Positions 9,000 to 17,489 are shown, counted from the stretch's first letter. The stretch: DNA of 64,000 nt from Halobacillus campisalis (GCF_030345335.1 NZ_JAPVRC010000001.1:310001-374000), one strand, 5' to 3'. Program-made: numbers and translations. The notes: generated by a model from the sequence alone, not told the origin.

Positions 9000-9668
9000 A
9001 TGAGTAACGAGTGGATATGGATCATATTTGCCATTATAAATTTCAGCTTATTATTAGGAGTCTATAAACTGTTCGGTAAACCAGGATTGTTCGTTTGGAT
9101 CGGAATGGCTACTGTTGTGGCGAACATTCAAGTAGTTAAGACGATTGAACTGTTCGGCTTAACCGCCACCCTTGGAAATATCGTTTATGGTACAGCATTT
9201 CTCGCAACGGATATTTTAAATGAAAAATATGGGAAAAACGATGCCAAAAAAGCAGTCTGGATGGGATTCTCGACATTGATTGCCATGACTATCATGATGC
9301 AGATGGCCATGTTGTTCACTCCCGCATCCTCGGATATTGCGCAGCCTGCTTTGGAGTCGCTGTTTGGAGTAACGATACAAATCGCTGCAGGAAGTCTTCT
9401 AGCCTACATTGTCAGTCAGTATTTCGATGTATGGCTTTATTCTAAACTGAAAAACGTGTTCACTTCTGACAAGACGTTGTGGGTAAGGAATAATGGCAGT
9501 ACAATGGTCAGTCAGTTATTGGACAGCGCCATTTTCTGTGGAATCGCCTTTTACGGATTATATCCCTTTGACATTTGGCTGGAAATATTCCTGACGACTT
9601 ATATTATCAAGTTTATCGTAGCTTTTATGGATACACCGTTTTTATATGCGGCTAAAACTTTTAAATGA
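9000..9668 (+). CDS. Queuosine precursor transporter, YhhQ/VUT family
   Basis: 222 residues, about six hydrophobic segments. The family motif 'YGTAFLATDILNEKYG' (residues about 61-76) with the D-x-L-x-E-x-Y-G core identifies the YhhQ (COG1738) family, energy-independent importers of the queuosine precursors preQ0/preQ1. The preQ1-I riboswitch directly upstream independently supports this substrate. It is transcribed alone from a clear sigma-A promoter. No queuosine biosynthesis gene is adjacent. Confidence 0.93.
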   Translation: MSNEWIWIIFAIINFSLLLGVYKLFGKPGLFVWIGMATVVANIQVVKTIELFGLTATLGNIVYGTAFLATDILNEKYGKNDAKKAVWMGFSTLIAMTIMMQMAMLFTPASSDIAQPALESLFGVTIQIAAGSLLAYIVSQYFDVWLYSKLKNVFTSDKTLWVRNNGSTMVSQLLDSAIFCGIAFYGLYPFDIWLEIFLTTYIIKFIVAFMDTPFLYAAKTFK

Positions 9669-9794
9669 ATCACTTTTGATAAGATAAGCTTTGATTAATT
9701 AGTTTGTTCGAATTTACTTGCGGTTTTATTTCGTATACGTGCGCTGATACCGTAATCATCACATATATATAAACCTGAAAGGAGCTGAGGAACC

Positions 9795-10187
9795 ATGATA
9801 GAGGTCTATACAGATGCCGCGAGCGCAGGAAACCCAGGACCCAGCTCCATCGGTGTCCACATCAAACAAGGTAAGAACCGTTTTGAATTCAGTGAACACT
9901 TGGGAGTTTGTTCAAATCATGAGGCTGAGTTCCACGCGGTTATTCGCGCTTTGCAATATTGTCAGCAGCATTTCCCTGGCGAAATTATATCCATCCGCTG
10001 TGACTCCCAAATCGTCATTCAATCCGTTGAAAAGACCTATTGTAAAAACCCGGTTTATACTCCGTTATTGAATCAAATTCTTGCACTTCACGATAAGTTT
10101 TCATATGTATTTTATAAATGGATATCTGATAAAGAGAATAAACACGCGGATCGGCTGGCACGAGCAGAGCTAAAAAGGAATCAGTAA
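9795..10187 (+). CDS. RNase HI-like protein
   Basis: 130 residues with the RNase H fold and all four acidic positions present: D6 (YTDAAS), E45 (NHEAEF), D70 (RCDSQ) and D119 (HADRLA). It resembles the short RNase HI-like YpdQ/YpeP group of Bacillus, which lacks the basic handle of E. coli RNase HI. RNA-DNA hybrid cleavage is possible but was not shown for all members of this group. ATG start with GGAG upstream; its stop codon lies inside the following terminator stem. Confidence 0.88.
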   Translation: MIEVYTDAASAGNPGPSSIGVHIKQGKNRFEFSEHLGVCSNHEAEFHAVIRALQYCQQHFPGEIISIRCDSQIVIQSVEKTYCKNPVYTPLLNQILALHDKFSYVFYKWISDKENKHADRLARAELKRNQ

Positions 10188-10213
10188 CTGAAAGGTTACT
10201 GATTCCTTTTTTT
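10174..10213 (+). terminator. Intrinsic terminator of the RNase HI-like gene
   Basis: A 15-bp stem (10174-10188 with 10195-10209), 6-nt loop, then a T-run. It overlaps the gene's last codons and also faces the convergent gene ending at 10212. Confidence 0.9.
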
Positions 10214-10493
10214 ATTGGTTCGAAGTCAGACCCCTTCGTTCTAAAGATTCGTAAGCTTGCTTTCTTGTGGTAATTGATGATGAAGAAATATGTTCTAAAA
10301 CACTTATGTAAAAACTTGGGTCGAATTTTTTCTGCAATTTCAAAGTCATCTTCAATGCTAAAATCGTTTTCCATTCTTCTACATTCGTTGAGTTTTTACC
10401 AAAATAAATAAAATGAACATCTTCATCAGAAAGCTTGAAGCCTCTCGACCATAAATCTTCTAAATAGTAAGCTAATGAGTGAGTTTTCTTCAT
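10212..10493 (-). CDS. Small conserved Bacillaceae protein (DUF6123-like)
   Basis: 93 residues starting MKKTHSLAYY. I place the start at 10493 because AAGGAG lies seven bases upstream; the longer reading frame has no such site. The patterns 'LWSRGFKLSDEDVHFIYFGK' and 'FDPSFYISVLEH' recall the DUF6123 family of Bacillaceae, but this is from memory and should be treated as tentative. No membrane segment, no catalytic motif. It lies downstream of the Fur-controlled small gene, beyond that gene's terminator. Confidence 0.7.
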   Translation of the reverse strand: MKKTHSLAYYLEDLWSRGFKLSDEDVHFIYFGKNSTNVEEWKTILALKMTLKLQKKFDPSFYISVLEHISSSSITTRKQAYESLERRGLTSNQ

Positions 10494-10566
10494 GGAACGC
10501 TCCTTGGTAAACAGAACTTTAAACGACAACATGTGAGTAATTTCTCTTATTTTCATTATAACAAAT

Positions 10567-10595
10567 AAAAAAAGCCAAGTGTGAATCACTTGGCT
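10567..10595 (-). terminator. Intrinsic terminator of the small membrane protein gene
   Basis: AGCCAAGTG / CACTTGGCT stem (10573-10581 with 10587-10595), 5-nt loop, followed on the minus strand by a T-run. The stem contains the gene's last codons and its TGA stop. Confidence 0.88.
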
Positions 10596-10762
10596 GTTAA
10601 TGTTTTTTTGCAAGGTTTTTGCGGAATTTCCTGATGTTTATCTTTTGACGCTGCCATGATTTGAATAACAGACTGGGCCGCTGCTGACCCGCCTTTAGCC
10701 ATCATCCGAACGATCACTATACTATAAATCGCGACAATGAATAATAAAAGAAAAACCATCAT
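10586..10762 (-). CDS. Small single-span membrane protein under a Fur box
   Basis: 58 residues: an N-terminal hydrophobic helix (MMVFLLLFIVAIYSIVIV), then a basic, polar tail with a single Cys near the C-terminus. I start at ATG 10762, with GGGAG eight bases upstream, instead of the upstream GTG that overlaps this site. It has its own promoter, a Fur-box match just after the -10, and an intrinsic terminator overlapping the stop, so it looks like a complete iron-regulated one-gene unit. I do not recognise the family. The product probably sits in the membrane with the basic tail in the cytoplasm. Confidence 0.72.
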   Translation of the reverse strand: MMVFLLLFIVAIYSIVIVRMMAKGGSAAAQSVIQIMAASKDKHQEIPQKPCKKTLTAK

Positions 10763-10780
10763 ATCTGCCACTCCCTAATT

Positions 10781-10799
10781 GATAATGATTTTCATTAAT
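10781..10799 (-). promoter_or_regulatory. Fur-box-like operator
   Basis: GATAATGATTTTCATTAAT matches the 19-bp Fur box GATAATGATAATCATTATC at about 15 or 16 positions. It lies directly between the -10 element and the Shine-Dalgarno of the small membrane protein gene, where a bound repressor would block transcription. Binding by Fur rather than a paralogue such as PerR or Zur is an inference. Confidence 0.7.
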
Positions 10800-10805
10800 G
10801 ATTAG

Positions 10806-10834
10806 ATTATAGCAAAACAAATAAATCACAGCAA
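10806..10834 (-). promoter_or_regulatory. Probable sigma-A promoter of the small membrane protein gene
   Basis: Minus-strand TTGCTG (10829-10834) and TATAAT (10806-10811), spacer 17 bases. Confidence 0.7.
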
Positions 10835-10844
10835 TCTTTTATAT

Positions 10845-11339
10845 TCAAAATTCCCCTTCAAGTGCTCTCTCTTCAGCAGGAATACGAACGGTAAGTACCA
10901 GTAGATGCAGTAATGGAAAGACAATAGCGGTAAAGTAAGCCTGAAAAAGAAGCGGTATAATTAGTAACTCTAAAAAGACGATGATGTAATTCGGGTGTTT
11001 AATATAACGGTATGGACCTCTTTCCACCAGATGTTCATTAGGAATGACGATAATTTTAGTGTTCCACCGCCTGCCGAGTGAAAGGATACACCAGATCCGC
11101 AGTATTTGAAGCAGAACAAATGTAACGATCAATACAGGAGAAAGCCACATGTCCGTCCCTCGGAAGTAGAACCACTCAAATAACAAAATGGAAAAAAATG
11201 AAACATGAAGAACAATGAACAGAAAATAATGACGACTTTCGACTTCTACACCGCCTCTGCTGAACATCCACTTTTTATTAGAATGAGCGACGATAAGCTC
11301 GGCTACCCGTTGAATGACTAAAAAAATAAACAACCACAT
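10845..11339 (-). CDS. bpsB: Isoprenylcysteine carboxyl methyltransferase-family protein, BpsB-like
   Basis: 164 residues, an integral membrane methyltransferase of the ICMT family with four or five hydrophobic segments and the SAM-site motif 'YRYIKHPNY' followed by a hydrophobic helix. In B. subtilis the equivalent gene ypbQ/bpsB follows the type III polyketide synthase bpsA and methylates its alkylpyrone products. Here the start lies one base after the bpsA stop codon, so the same pair is present. Function is inferred from the pairing and the family. Confidence 0.88.
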   Translation of the reverse strand: MWLFIFLVIQRVAELIVAHSNKKWMFSRGGVEVESRHYFLFIVLHVSFFSILLFEWFYFRGTDMWLSPVLIVTFVLLQILRIWCILSLGRRWNTKIIVIPNEHLVERGPYRYIKHPNYIIVFLELLIIPLLFQAYFTAIVFPLLHLLVLTVRIPAEERALEGEF

Positions 11340-11340
11340 G

Positions 11341-12426
11341 TCATGCCCACTCCAAACTTACGATTTCTGAAGAGAATCCAGGTCCAAGAGAAGTCATGAA
11401 AGATTTCGTCCCTTGTGGAGGATTATTTACCATGATACGTTCTAAAACAAAATGAACCGTTGGAGAAGACATATTTCCGTGGTTACTTAACACTTCTTTT
11501 GTATAATCCAAAGCCTTTGTATCAATCTCCAATGATTCGATATAAGCCTCTATAACTTTTTTACCTCCTGGGTGAGCGACTATAAACGGCATTTCAGAAG
11601 GCTCCACATTGTATTCTAGGAAACAATCCTTCATATGGTCTTTCCAGAAACTACGCACTAATTTAGGAATGCTTTTTTTGAAAATAACTTCAAACCCTGT
11701 ATTCACAACTTTCCACCCCATCACCGATTGACTGTGGGGCTTTGTTCTCGTACTGGCTCCTAAGACTCTTGGTGCGCTTTCAGCCTTTTCTTTCAGTAAT
11801 TCGGACTCTTCCCCTGCCATAAGGACAGCAGAAGCTCCATCAGCGAATAAAGCTGAACCTACAAAATTACTTACACTAATATCGCGGTGCTGGAAAGTAA
11901 GGCTGCACAGTTCCACACATACGACTAAAACGTTTTTATCAGGAGCACCTTTAAGATAATCATACCCTTTCGCTACTCCGCTTGTTCCTCCAGCGCATCC
12001 TAGACCGAATAAAGGGGTGCGCTTTGTTTGTTCAGAGAAATCCAATTTATCCATTAAGTAAGCGTCGATCGTCGGGGTCGAAATCCCTGTAGATGAGATA
12101 AAAATAATATGATCGATTTCAGATGCACTGATGGGACGTTTCAATAATACTTGATTTTTCAAACAATTCATTATAGCTTTTTCACTATATTCAATAGCCT
12201 TTTCGCAATACAACTCATTGACTTCTTCTAATGTTTTTTCAGTTTGATACCATTGCAGCGGAAATGCTAATTGTCTATTATTTATCTCCGTATTTTGAAA
12301 AACTGGAAGCAGCCGCTCCTTGTGTAAAGAATCCATCGGAAATGTTTCCTGTATGAAGTTCTGAATCTCTTCTTGTTTATAATTATAATCCGCTTCGTGA
12401 TGAGCGCAGGAAAGAATAAAAGCCAT
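11341..12426 (-). CDS. bpsA: Type III polyketide synthase, alkylpyrone synthase BpsA
   Basis: 361 residues. Chalcone-synthase-like enzyme that extends fatty acyl starters with malonyl-CoA to alkylpyrones. The catalytic triad is seen: Cys in GLGCAGG, His in 'FIVAHPGG' and Asn in 'LSNHGNMSSP'. I use the ATG at 12426 (MAFILSCAHH) because it has a GGGGTG site just upstream and aligns with the known B. subtilis N-terminus; an upstream in-frame ATG would add 22 residues without support. Coupled to bpsB. Confidence 0.92.
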   Translation of the reverse strand: MAFILSCAHHEADYNYKQEEIQNFIQETFPMDSLHKERLLPVFQNTEINNRQLAFPLQWYQTEKTLEEVNELYCEKAIEYSEKAIMNCLKNQVLLKRPISASEIDHIIFISSTGISTPTIDAYLMDKLDFSEQTKRTPLFGLGCAGGTSGVAKGYDYLKGAPDKNVLVVCVELCSLTFQHRDISVSNFVGSALFADGASAVLMAGEESELLKEKAESAPRVLGASTRTKPHSQSVMGWKVVNTGFEVIFKKSIPKLVRSFWKDHMKDCFLEYNVEPSEMPFIVAHPGGKKVIEAYIESLEIDTKALDYTKEVLSNHGNMSSPTVHFVLERIMVNNPPQGTKSFMTSLGPGFSSEIVSLEWA

Positions 12427-12688
12427 AAACGCACCCCTTTTTAAATTAGAGTGCCTTATAAGTTTATTATTATCCTTAAAAGTTTTTTCCACTCTATTAC
12501 CATGAGTGCGAGAAAACTTATTGTAGAACAGACAAGACGAGTAAACTGCATTTCATTACCAGCAATTCACACTTTTCAATCTTTCTCAGAAAATTCTCCA
12601 TATTATAACATTTTTTAAAATAGTTTACACGCACAAATAGAGTATTTAGACTACTCATTGAAACGTATATACATAGGAGGACATAATA

Positions 12689-13231
12689 ATGAAAAAATGG
12701 TTGATTACATTAGGAATAGCTACTGTAATTACAGTGGCTGGCTGTTCGAATGAAGAGGACAGCAATAACTCAGACTCAAGTGATAACGATGAAACAGAAG
12801 AAACTGCCAATGAAGACACGTCAACTAACAAAGAAATCTTAAACGTGCAGCAGGATATGGCTACAACATTCCGTCCAGAACAATCCCAGATCGCTGATTA
12901 TGAAGCAGCTGTCGGAGCAGAGGAACCTGACGAAGATACCATCCGCGAAGCAGGAGAAGCAGCTAAATCTGCAGCAAGTGACGCGGCAGCTAAAGTTGAA
13001 GAGTATGAGATTGAAGCAGATCTTTCTGATGACATCATTGAACAATATGAAGAAGCTCTACCATCTCTAAAATCATATTTTGAAGAAGTAGAATCCGCTC
13101 TTGATGAAAGCCTCACAGATGCAGATCTGACTTCAGCAAATGAGGAATTCGAAAAATTCCAGGAAACCATCAATGGCATTTATGAAGATGCCGACCTTAA
13201 CCCGACTAATCTCAAAAATGAATTTTCATAA
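12689..13231 (+). CDS. Acidic lipoprotein of unknown function
   Basis: 180 residues. A signal peptide with a lipobox (TVAGC, Cys at 19) indicates a membrane-anchored surface lipoprotein. An Asp/Glu/Ser/Asn-rich linker (residues 20-45) precedes a mostly helical region full of Glu, Ala and Asp. AGGAGG lies upstream of the ATG. No domain recognised; it stands alone between divergent bpsA and convergent ypwA, with its own terminator. The strongly acidic composition fits a halophilic surface protein. Confidence 0.85.
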   Translation: MKKWLITLGIATVITVAGCSNEEDSNNSDSSDNDETEETANEDTSTNKEILNVQQDMATTFRPEQSQIADYEAAVGAEEPDEDTIREAGEAAKSAASDAAAKVEEYEIEADLSDDIIEQYEEALPSLKSYFEEVESALDESLTDADLTSANEEFEKFQETINGIYEDADLNPTNLKNEFS

Positions 13232-13270
13232 AAAAAACCAGCTGTTGTGTTAAACAGCTGGTTTTTTTTA
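13231..13270. terminator. Bidirectional terminator between the lipoprotein gene and ypwA
   Basis: AAAAACCAGCTG / CAGCTGGTTTTT stem with A- and T-runs on both sides, 10-nt loop. It serves the plus-strand lipoprotein gene and the minus-strand carboxypeptidase. Confidence 0.92.
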
Positions 13271-13274
13271 CATA

Positions 13275-14768
13275 CTAGAATTGATAGATGCCTCGATATT
13301 TATCCGTCAAATAAGAAATTAAATAATCAGCGTTCAGTCCTTCGCCTGTCACATCATTTAGAATAGACAGCGGCTTTTTCATTTTACCGTATTGATGAAT
13401 GTTCTTCGTCAGCCACTGCTTGATTTGATGAAAATCGCCAGCCTTGATCGTTTCATCTATGTCAATCTCCTGCTTCATCGCATGCTGGATTTGGGCAGCG
13501 TACATGTAACCTAAAGCATAGGAAGGGAAATAACCGAAGTCTCCCCCTGCCCAGTGGATATCCTGAAGTACCCCTTCAGAATCCTTGCGAGGAGTAACAC
13601 CTAAATAACTGTGCATTTTCTCGTTCCACAACTCGGGCAAATGCTTCACTTCAATATCGCCTTGAATCAATGCTTTTTCTAATTCGTAACGGACCATTAT
13701 GTGAAGTGGATAGGTCAGTTCGTCCGCTTCAATTCTTATAAGTGAAGGTTTCACTTCATTTACTGCACGGAAAAAATCCTCTAAAGGTATTTGCTCGAAT
13801 CGCCGAGGAGCATAGGACCGGAAGACTTCATAATGCGTCTCCCAAAATGGCCGGCTGCGAGCTATGAAGTTTTCCCAGAACAACGATTGAGATTCATGGA
13901 TTCCCATAGACGTTCCAGTAGCGAGAGGAGTAAAAGACAGGTTGGGATCGATATTCTGTTCATAAAGTGCATGCCCTCCTTCATGAATCGTACCGAACAC
14001 AGCCGTGCGAAAATCTTTCTCATCATATTTCGTAGTTACGCGAACATCATTTACATTCAAGCCGATGGCAAAGGGGTGAATTGTCTCGTCTAAACGGCCT
14101 GCTTCGAAATCATAACTCATACGCTTTAAAATCTCTTCACTGAACTTTTCCTGCTGTTGTTTAGGAAAATGGCCTTTTAAAACTTCGGGATCCGGCTGCA
14201 CAGGCGCGTTTTTAATTTCATTAAGTAGACTGGTTAAGGATTCACGAACCTTAGGAAATACTGCATCCAGCTGCTCGACCGTGACCCCGGGTTCATAATT
14301 GTAAAGCAGGGCATCGTATATGTGTTGTTCATAGCCCCACAAATTGGCGAATTCACGATTGTATTTTACTAACTCTTCTAAGTACGGCTGAAAACTTTTA
14401 AAGTCATTATTTTCTTTAGCTTCAGCCCACCTTGATTCCGCTCGTGACTGAAGAGTTACATACTCTCTATACATAGAAGCAGGAATCTTTGTCGTGCGGT
14501 CATAGGTTTCTTCTGCGACTTGCAGAGAAGCAGTCAACCGATTACTTGAAGGTTTGTTCTTCAGTTCCTCAATGTACTCCTTCAGCACATCAGAGGTTTG
14601 AATTTCATGTACTTTCTGTGAAAGAACTCCTAGCACTTCTGAACGGTTATCCATCCCTTTGCTTGGTGCTTTTGTTCGCATATCCCAGGCCATCAAGCCA
14701 ATAGCTTCTTGAAAAGATGACTGTTCTTTCAACAAACTCCAAAATTTTTGCTCAGTAGATAGACTCAC
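13275..14768 (-). CDS. ypwA: M32 family metallocarboxypeptidase
   Basis: 497 residues, usual for the M32 (thermostable carboxypeptidase 1) family; B. subtilis YpwA is the close equivalent. The zinc motif HEGGH (in GTIHEGGHALYEQ) lies near residue 263, with the third ligand region 'GIHESQSLFWENF' after it. It removes C-terminal residues from peptides in the cytoplasm; no signal peptide is seen. Single gene, ATG start, sharing the bidirectional terminator at its 3' end. Confidence 0.95.
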   Translation of the reverse strand: MSLSTEQKFWSLLKEQSSFQEAIGLMAWDMRTKAPSKGMDNRSEVLGVLSQKVHEIQTSDVLKEYIEELKNKPSSNRLTASLQVAEETYDRTTKIPASMYREYVTLQSRAESRWAEAKENNDFKSFQPYLEELVKYNREFANLWGYEQHIYDALLYNYEPGVTVEQLDAVFPKVRESLTSLLNEIKNAPVQPDPEVLKGHFPKQQQEKFSEEILKRMSYDFEAGRLDETIHPFAIGLNVNDVRVTTKYDEKDFRTAVFGTIHEGGHALYEQNIDPNLSFTPLATGTSMGIHESQSLFWENFIARSRPFWETHYEVFRSYAPRRFEQIPLEDFFRAVNEVKPSLIRIEADELTYPLHIMVRYELEKALIQGDIEVKHLPELWNEKMHSYLGVTPRKDSEGVLQDIHWAGGDFGYFPSYALGYMYAAQIQHAMKQEIDIDETIKAGDFHQIKQWLTKNIHQYGKMKKPLSILNDVTGEGLNADYLISYLTDKYRGIYQF

Positions 14769-14799
14769 AGTAAGCTCCCCTTGTTTTATAGCTGTTTGA

Positions 14800-15936
14800 T
14801 CACTTTACATGCTTTCCGAAATACTGATAATAATCGGTTTTGATGAAGCCGTTGAACAATTTACGTTTTTTAGTCGCTTCTTTTCCGTAAAGGCTCTCGA
14901 AGCTTTCGTTTGATGTAAGAATATAGACACTCCATGATGGATAATCACGCATAATCACACCTAAATCTCTGTACATCTCCTCTACTTCCGGCTTATCTCC
15001 CATCCGTTCTCCATAAGGAGGATTGGCTACGAGATAGCCGTTATCTTTTTTGGGATGAAAATCTTTCACCTGCATTTGTTTCCACTGGATCAAGTCACCC
15101 AAACCTGCTTCCATTGCATTGCTCTTAGCTATTTGTATCATGTCATGACTGATGTCAGAACCAGTAATATCAAGAGGCTGGTCGTAATTAGCATGATCTT
15201 CCGCTTCCTCGAATGCACGTTCCCAATCTGATGAACTGATAAAATGCCAATTCTCTGAAGAGAACTCCCGGTTGAAGCCTGGTGCAATGTTTTGTCCGAT
15301 TAAAGCTGCTTCAATCGCAATTGTTCCGGACCCGCAAAATGGGTCGACAAAAGGTTGATCAGGATACCAGTTTGTCGTTTGGATAAGAGCTGCCGCAAGC
15401 GTTTCTTTAAGCGGAGCCTCTCCCTGACCAACGCGATAACCACGTTTATGCAGACCGCTTCCTGACGTATCCATAGTGAGAAGAACTTCATCCTTATGAA
15501 TAGCGACTTCTATACGGTGAAAAGCTCCAGTTTCTTTGAGAATGGAAGCCACACCGTATTTTTTCTTCAATCGTTCAACTACTGCTTTTTTAACGATGGA
15601 TTGACAATCAGGAACACTATACAGTTTGGATTTAACTGACTTCCCTACGACGGGAAACTCACCCTCCTCTGTAATAAATTCCTCCCATGGAAGTGCCTTC
15701 GTTTGTTCAAAAAGCTCATCAAAACTATAAGCTTTAAACCTTCCAACTAGCAGCTTGACACGGTCAGCGGTCCGCAGCCATAAATTCGCTCTTGGAATAG
15801 CTGAGACGGGAGCTTCAAATACCACTCTGCCATTTTCTGTTTGCACATTTTCATATCCTAACGCTTTTACTTCCCGGGCAACGAAAGCTTCAATGCCCAT
15901 AGCTGCTGTTGCAATTAATGTCACCTTTTGTGTCAT
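14800..15936 (-). CDS. ypsC: THUMP-domain 23S rRNA N2-guanine methyltransferase, RlmL-like
   Basis: 378 residues. An N-terminal THUMP RNA-binding region (to about 160) is followed by a Rossmann methyltransferase with the SAM loop DPFCGSGTIAIEAA and the catalytic NPPYGERMG, typical of RlmL/YpsC enzymes that methylate guanine in 23S rRNA. I place the start at 15936 (MTQKVTL), eight bases after AGGAGG; the frame continues nine codons upstream without support. It is followed, across the strand, by rnpB's terminator and the RNase P RNA gene, as in B. subtilis. Confidence 0.93.
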   Translation of the reverse strand: MTQKVTLIATAAMGIEAFVAREVKALGYENVQTENGRVVFEAPVSAIPRANLWLRTADRVKLLVGRFKAYSFDELFEQTKALPWEEFITEEGEFPVVGKSVKSKLYSVPDCQSIVKKAVVERLKKKYGVASILKETGAFHRIEVAIHKDEVLLTMDTSGSGLHKRGYRVGQGEAPLKETLAAALIQTTNWYPDQPFVDPFCGSGTIAIEAALIGQNIAPGFNREFSSENWHFISSSDWERAFEEAEDHANYDQPLDITGSDISHDMIQIAKSNAMEAGLGDLIQWKQMQVKDFHPKKDNGYLVANPPYGERMGDKPEVEEMYRDLGVIMRDYPSWSVYILTSNESFESLYGKEATKKRKLFNGFIKTDYYQYFGKHVK

Positions 15937-15978
15937 ATTGAATCCTCCTATGTATTCGTACATGAAGTTCTGTTGAAA

Positions 15979-16018
15979 TAAAAAACCCTTCTAAAAAGCA
16001 TAAGGCTTTTCAGAAGGG
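15979..16018 (-). terminator. Intrinsic terminator of rnpB
   Basis: CCCTTCTGAAAAGC stem paired with GCTTTTTAGAAGGG (one mismatch), 5-nt loop, then a T-run on the minus strand. Confidence 0.9.
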
Positions 16019-16035
16019 AATTCTCATGTTGAATC

Positions 16036-16436
16036 AATGACCTTTGAATACTCTGTAAGCCATGTTCTGTTCCATAGTACTGCCAGCGGTGGTCAACCTC
16101 GTACTCCGGTGGTAATCATCTATCTGCCGCTTTACGCGGCCTTTCTTCTGGTTGTATTCCCATCCAAAAGTGCCCCTACCTTAATTTGGGTTGCTCGCTC
16201 GCGGGGTTTACCTCGTTCCACCTGAAATATTTCTATTCCAGCTTCGTCACTGTGGCACTTTCAAAGTATTCATACCATATTCTTACGAACGTAGGTATTT
16301 TCCCTGCCGTTAGCTAATAGCTACCTTGACTTATGGTTTCGTCAAGCACGAACACTACAAACATCTCAGTTTGTGCGAGCATGGACTTTCCTCTGCATGA
16401 TTTCACTCATACAGCAATTACCCGAGTATTCAAATG
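16036..16436 (-). ncRNA. rnpB: RNase P RNA, type B
   Basis: About 400 nt, the catalytic RNA that removes tRNA 5' leaders. Recognised on the minus strand by the conserved blocks GAGGAAAGTCCATGCTCGCA (CR I), GAAAGTGCCACAGTGACGAA, GTAAACCCC-CGAGCGAG, AAACCCAAATT-type J15/L15 region, AGATAGATGATTACC and the 3' GGAACAGAACATGGCTTACAG. P1 forms between 16424-16434 and 16043-16053 (GAGTATTCAAA pairing), which sets the ends to within a few bases. Position between ypsC and gpsB is the same as in B. subtilis. Confidence 0.97.
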
Positions 16437-16524
16437 AAATCAGTTTCCAACAATCTTACTCTAAAGCAAGTCTACTAATAATAGCAAAAATACTAGCTCT
16501 TGTCACCAGGTATTTTGTGGAAAA

Positions 16525-16845
16525 CTATTCTTCAGCGTATTTTTTTCCAAATACCGCTTTTTCCAAGTTGGACACCCGCTTAATGATGTCGTAATTCACC
16601 TGGTGATTTTGATTATTATTGATAGGTCTCATTCTTTGTGTGGGAGCATCATCCCGGGCCGGAAATTTTTTAAGACGGCTATTTTCATTTTGAAGGTTTT
16701 CTATTTCTTTTGTAAAGGTTTCATAATCTTGAATGATCAAGTCCAAAAATTCATCTACTTCTTCCTGATTGTACCCACGCATAGACGTTTTGAAATCTTT
16801 TTCTAAAATATCTTTTCCATTCAACTTGTACTTCTCTACACCCAT
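16525..16845 (-). CDS. gpsB: GpsB, cell-division/peptidoglycan-synthesis coordinator
   Basis: 106 residues. DivIVA-like coiled-coil protein that shuttles PBP1 between side wall and septum. The N-terminal lipid-binding/PBP-binding domain shows 'DILEKDFKTSMRGYNQEEVDEFLD', followed by a coiled coil to about residue 65 and a short C-terminal trimer domain ('RVSNLEKAVFG'). Start at 16845 is supported by AGAGGTG six bases upstream. It sits between rnpB and ypsA; its partner ponA (PBP1) is also in this window. Confidence 0.95.
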   Translation of the reverse strand: MGVEKYKLNGKDILEKDFKTSMRGYNQEEVDEFLDLIIQDYETFTKEIENLQNENSRLKKFPARDDAPTQRMRPINNNQNHQVNYDIIKRVSNLEKAVFGKKYAEE

Positions 16846-16925
16846 TTTTATCACCTCTGTTCAGCACATTACCTATATTTTTTCAAATCATTGCGAGAAT
16901 GTCAATTTTTCTCCTAGTAAATTTT

Positions 16926-17489
16926 TCATTGATTCCAAAGATCAGGGTCTGCCATACGTATTTCTTCAGCGGTTTCTTCCAAATCAAACGGGGTTATATA
17001 AAGTAGTGGGTAATCATGATGTTCCCTATAAGAGTCAACTAATTTCAAAAAGTATTTCGGGGAGCCGTCCGTCTCTTCGTCATATAATAGTAAACACCCC
17101 TCCGAATGTTCTACTAAGAATTGATCTTTTGCCCTGAATTGGTAGGGACCTTCATACTCTTTATCATAAATCGGCTTATAAAAGTCGGCTTGCTCACAAA
17201 GCATTTCATAGGCGTGCTGCAACATTTCCGGCCATCTGGTCTGTTGATTTATGAATGGAGGAAGAATACCCAATTTAATGTCGTACTCTTCTTTTAAATC
17301 CAATACCACTTCCCCTGTCCATAACTCGACACCCATTTGGCCCGAAATAAGAATCCATTCTAATCCTTCATCAATAAAAGATATCAACCTTTTTCTTAAA
17401 GCACTTTTTATAATATCTACCTTAGGGTCATCTTCTTTAAATATCCCTAACTCCATCGGTTTGTAGCCTGAAACAACGATTGTTTTCAT
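16926..17489 (-). CDS. ypsA: YpsA, DUF1273/SLOG-fold protein
   Basis: 187 residues. The N-terminal 'VVSGYKPMELGIF' and the later 'GLEWILISGQMGVELW' are the signature of the YpsA (DUF1273) family, a Rossmann-like SLOG fold linked in B. subtilis and S. aureus to cell-division inhibition, next to gpsB as here. Molecular activity is unknown. I use the ATG at 17489 with GGAG upstream instead of a GTG three codons earlier. Confidence 0.92.
   Translation of the reverse strand: MKTIVVSGYKPMELGIFKEDDPKVDIIKSALRKRLISFIDEGLEWILISGQMGVELWTGEVVLDLKEEYDIKLGILPPFINQQTRWPEMLQHAYEMLCEQADFYKPIYDKEYEGPYQFRAKDQFLVEHSEGCLLLYDEETDGSPKYFLKLVDSYREHHDYPLLYITPFDLEETAEEIRMADPDLWNQ

Noticed and set aside
16037-16594. 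Plus-strand reading frames across rnpB
   Set aside because: They lie antisense to the RNase P RNA gene, which is fully supported by its conserved blocks.
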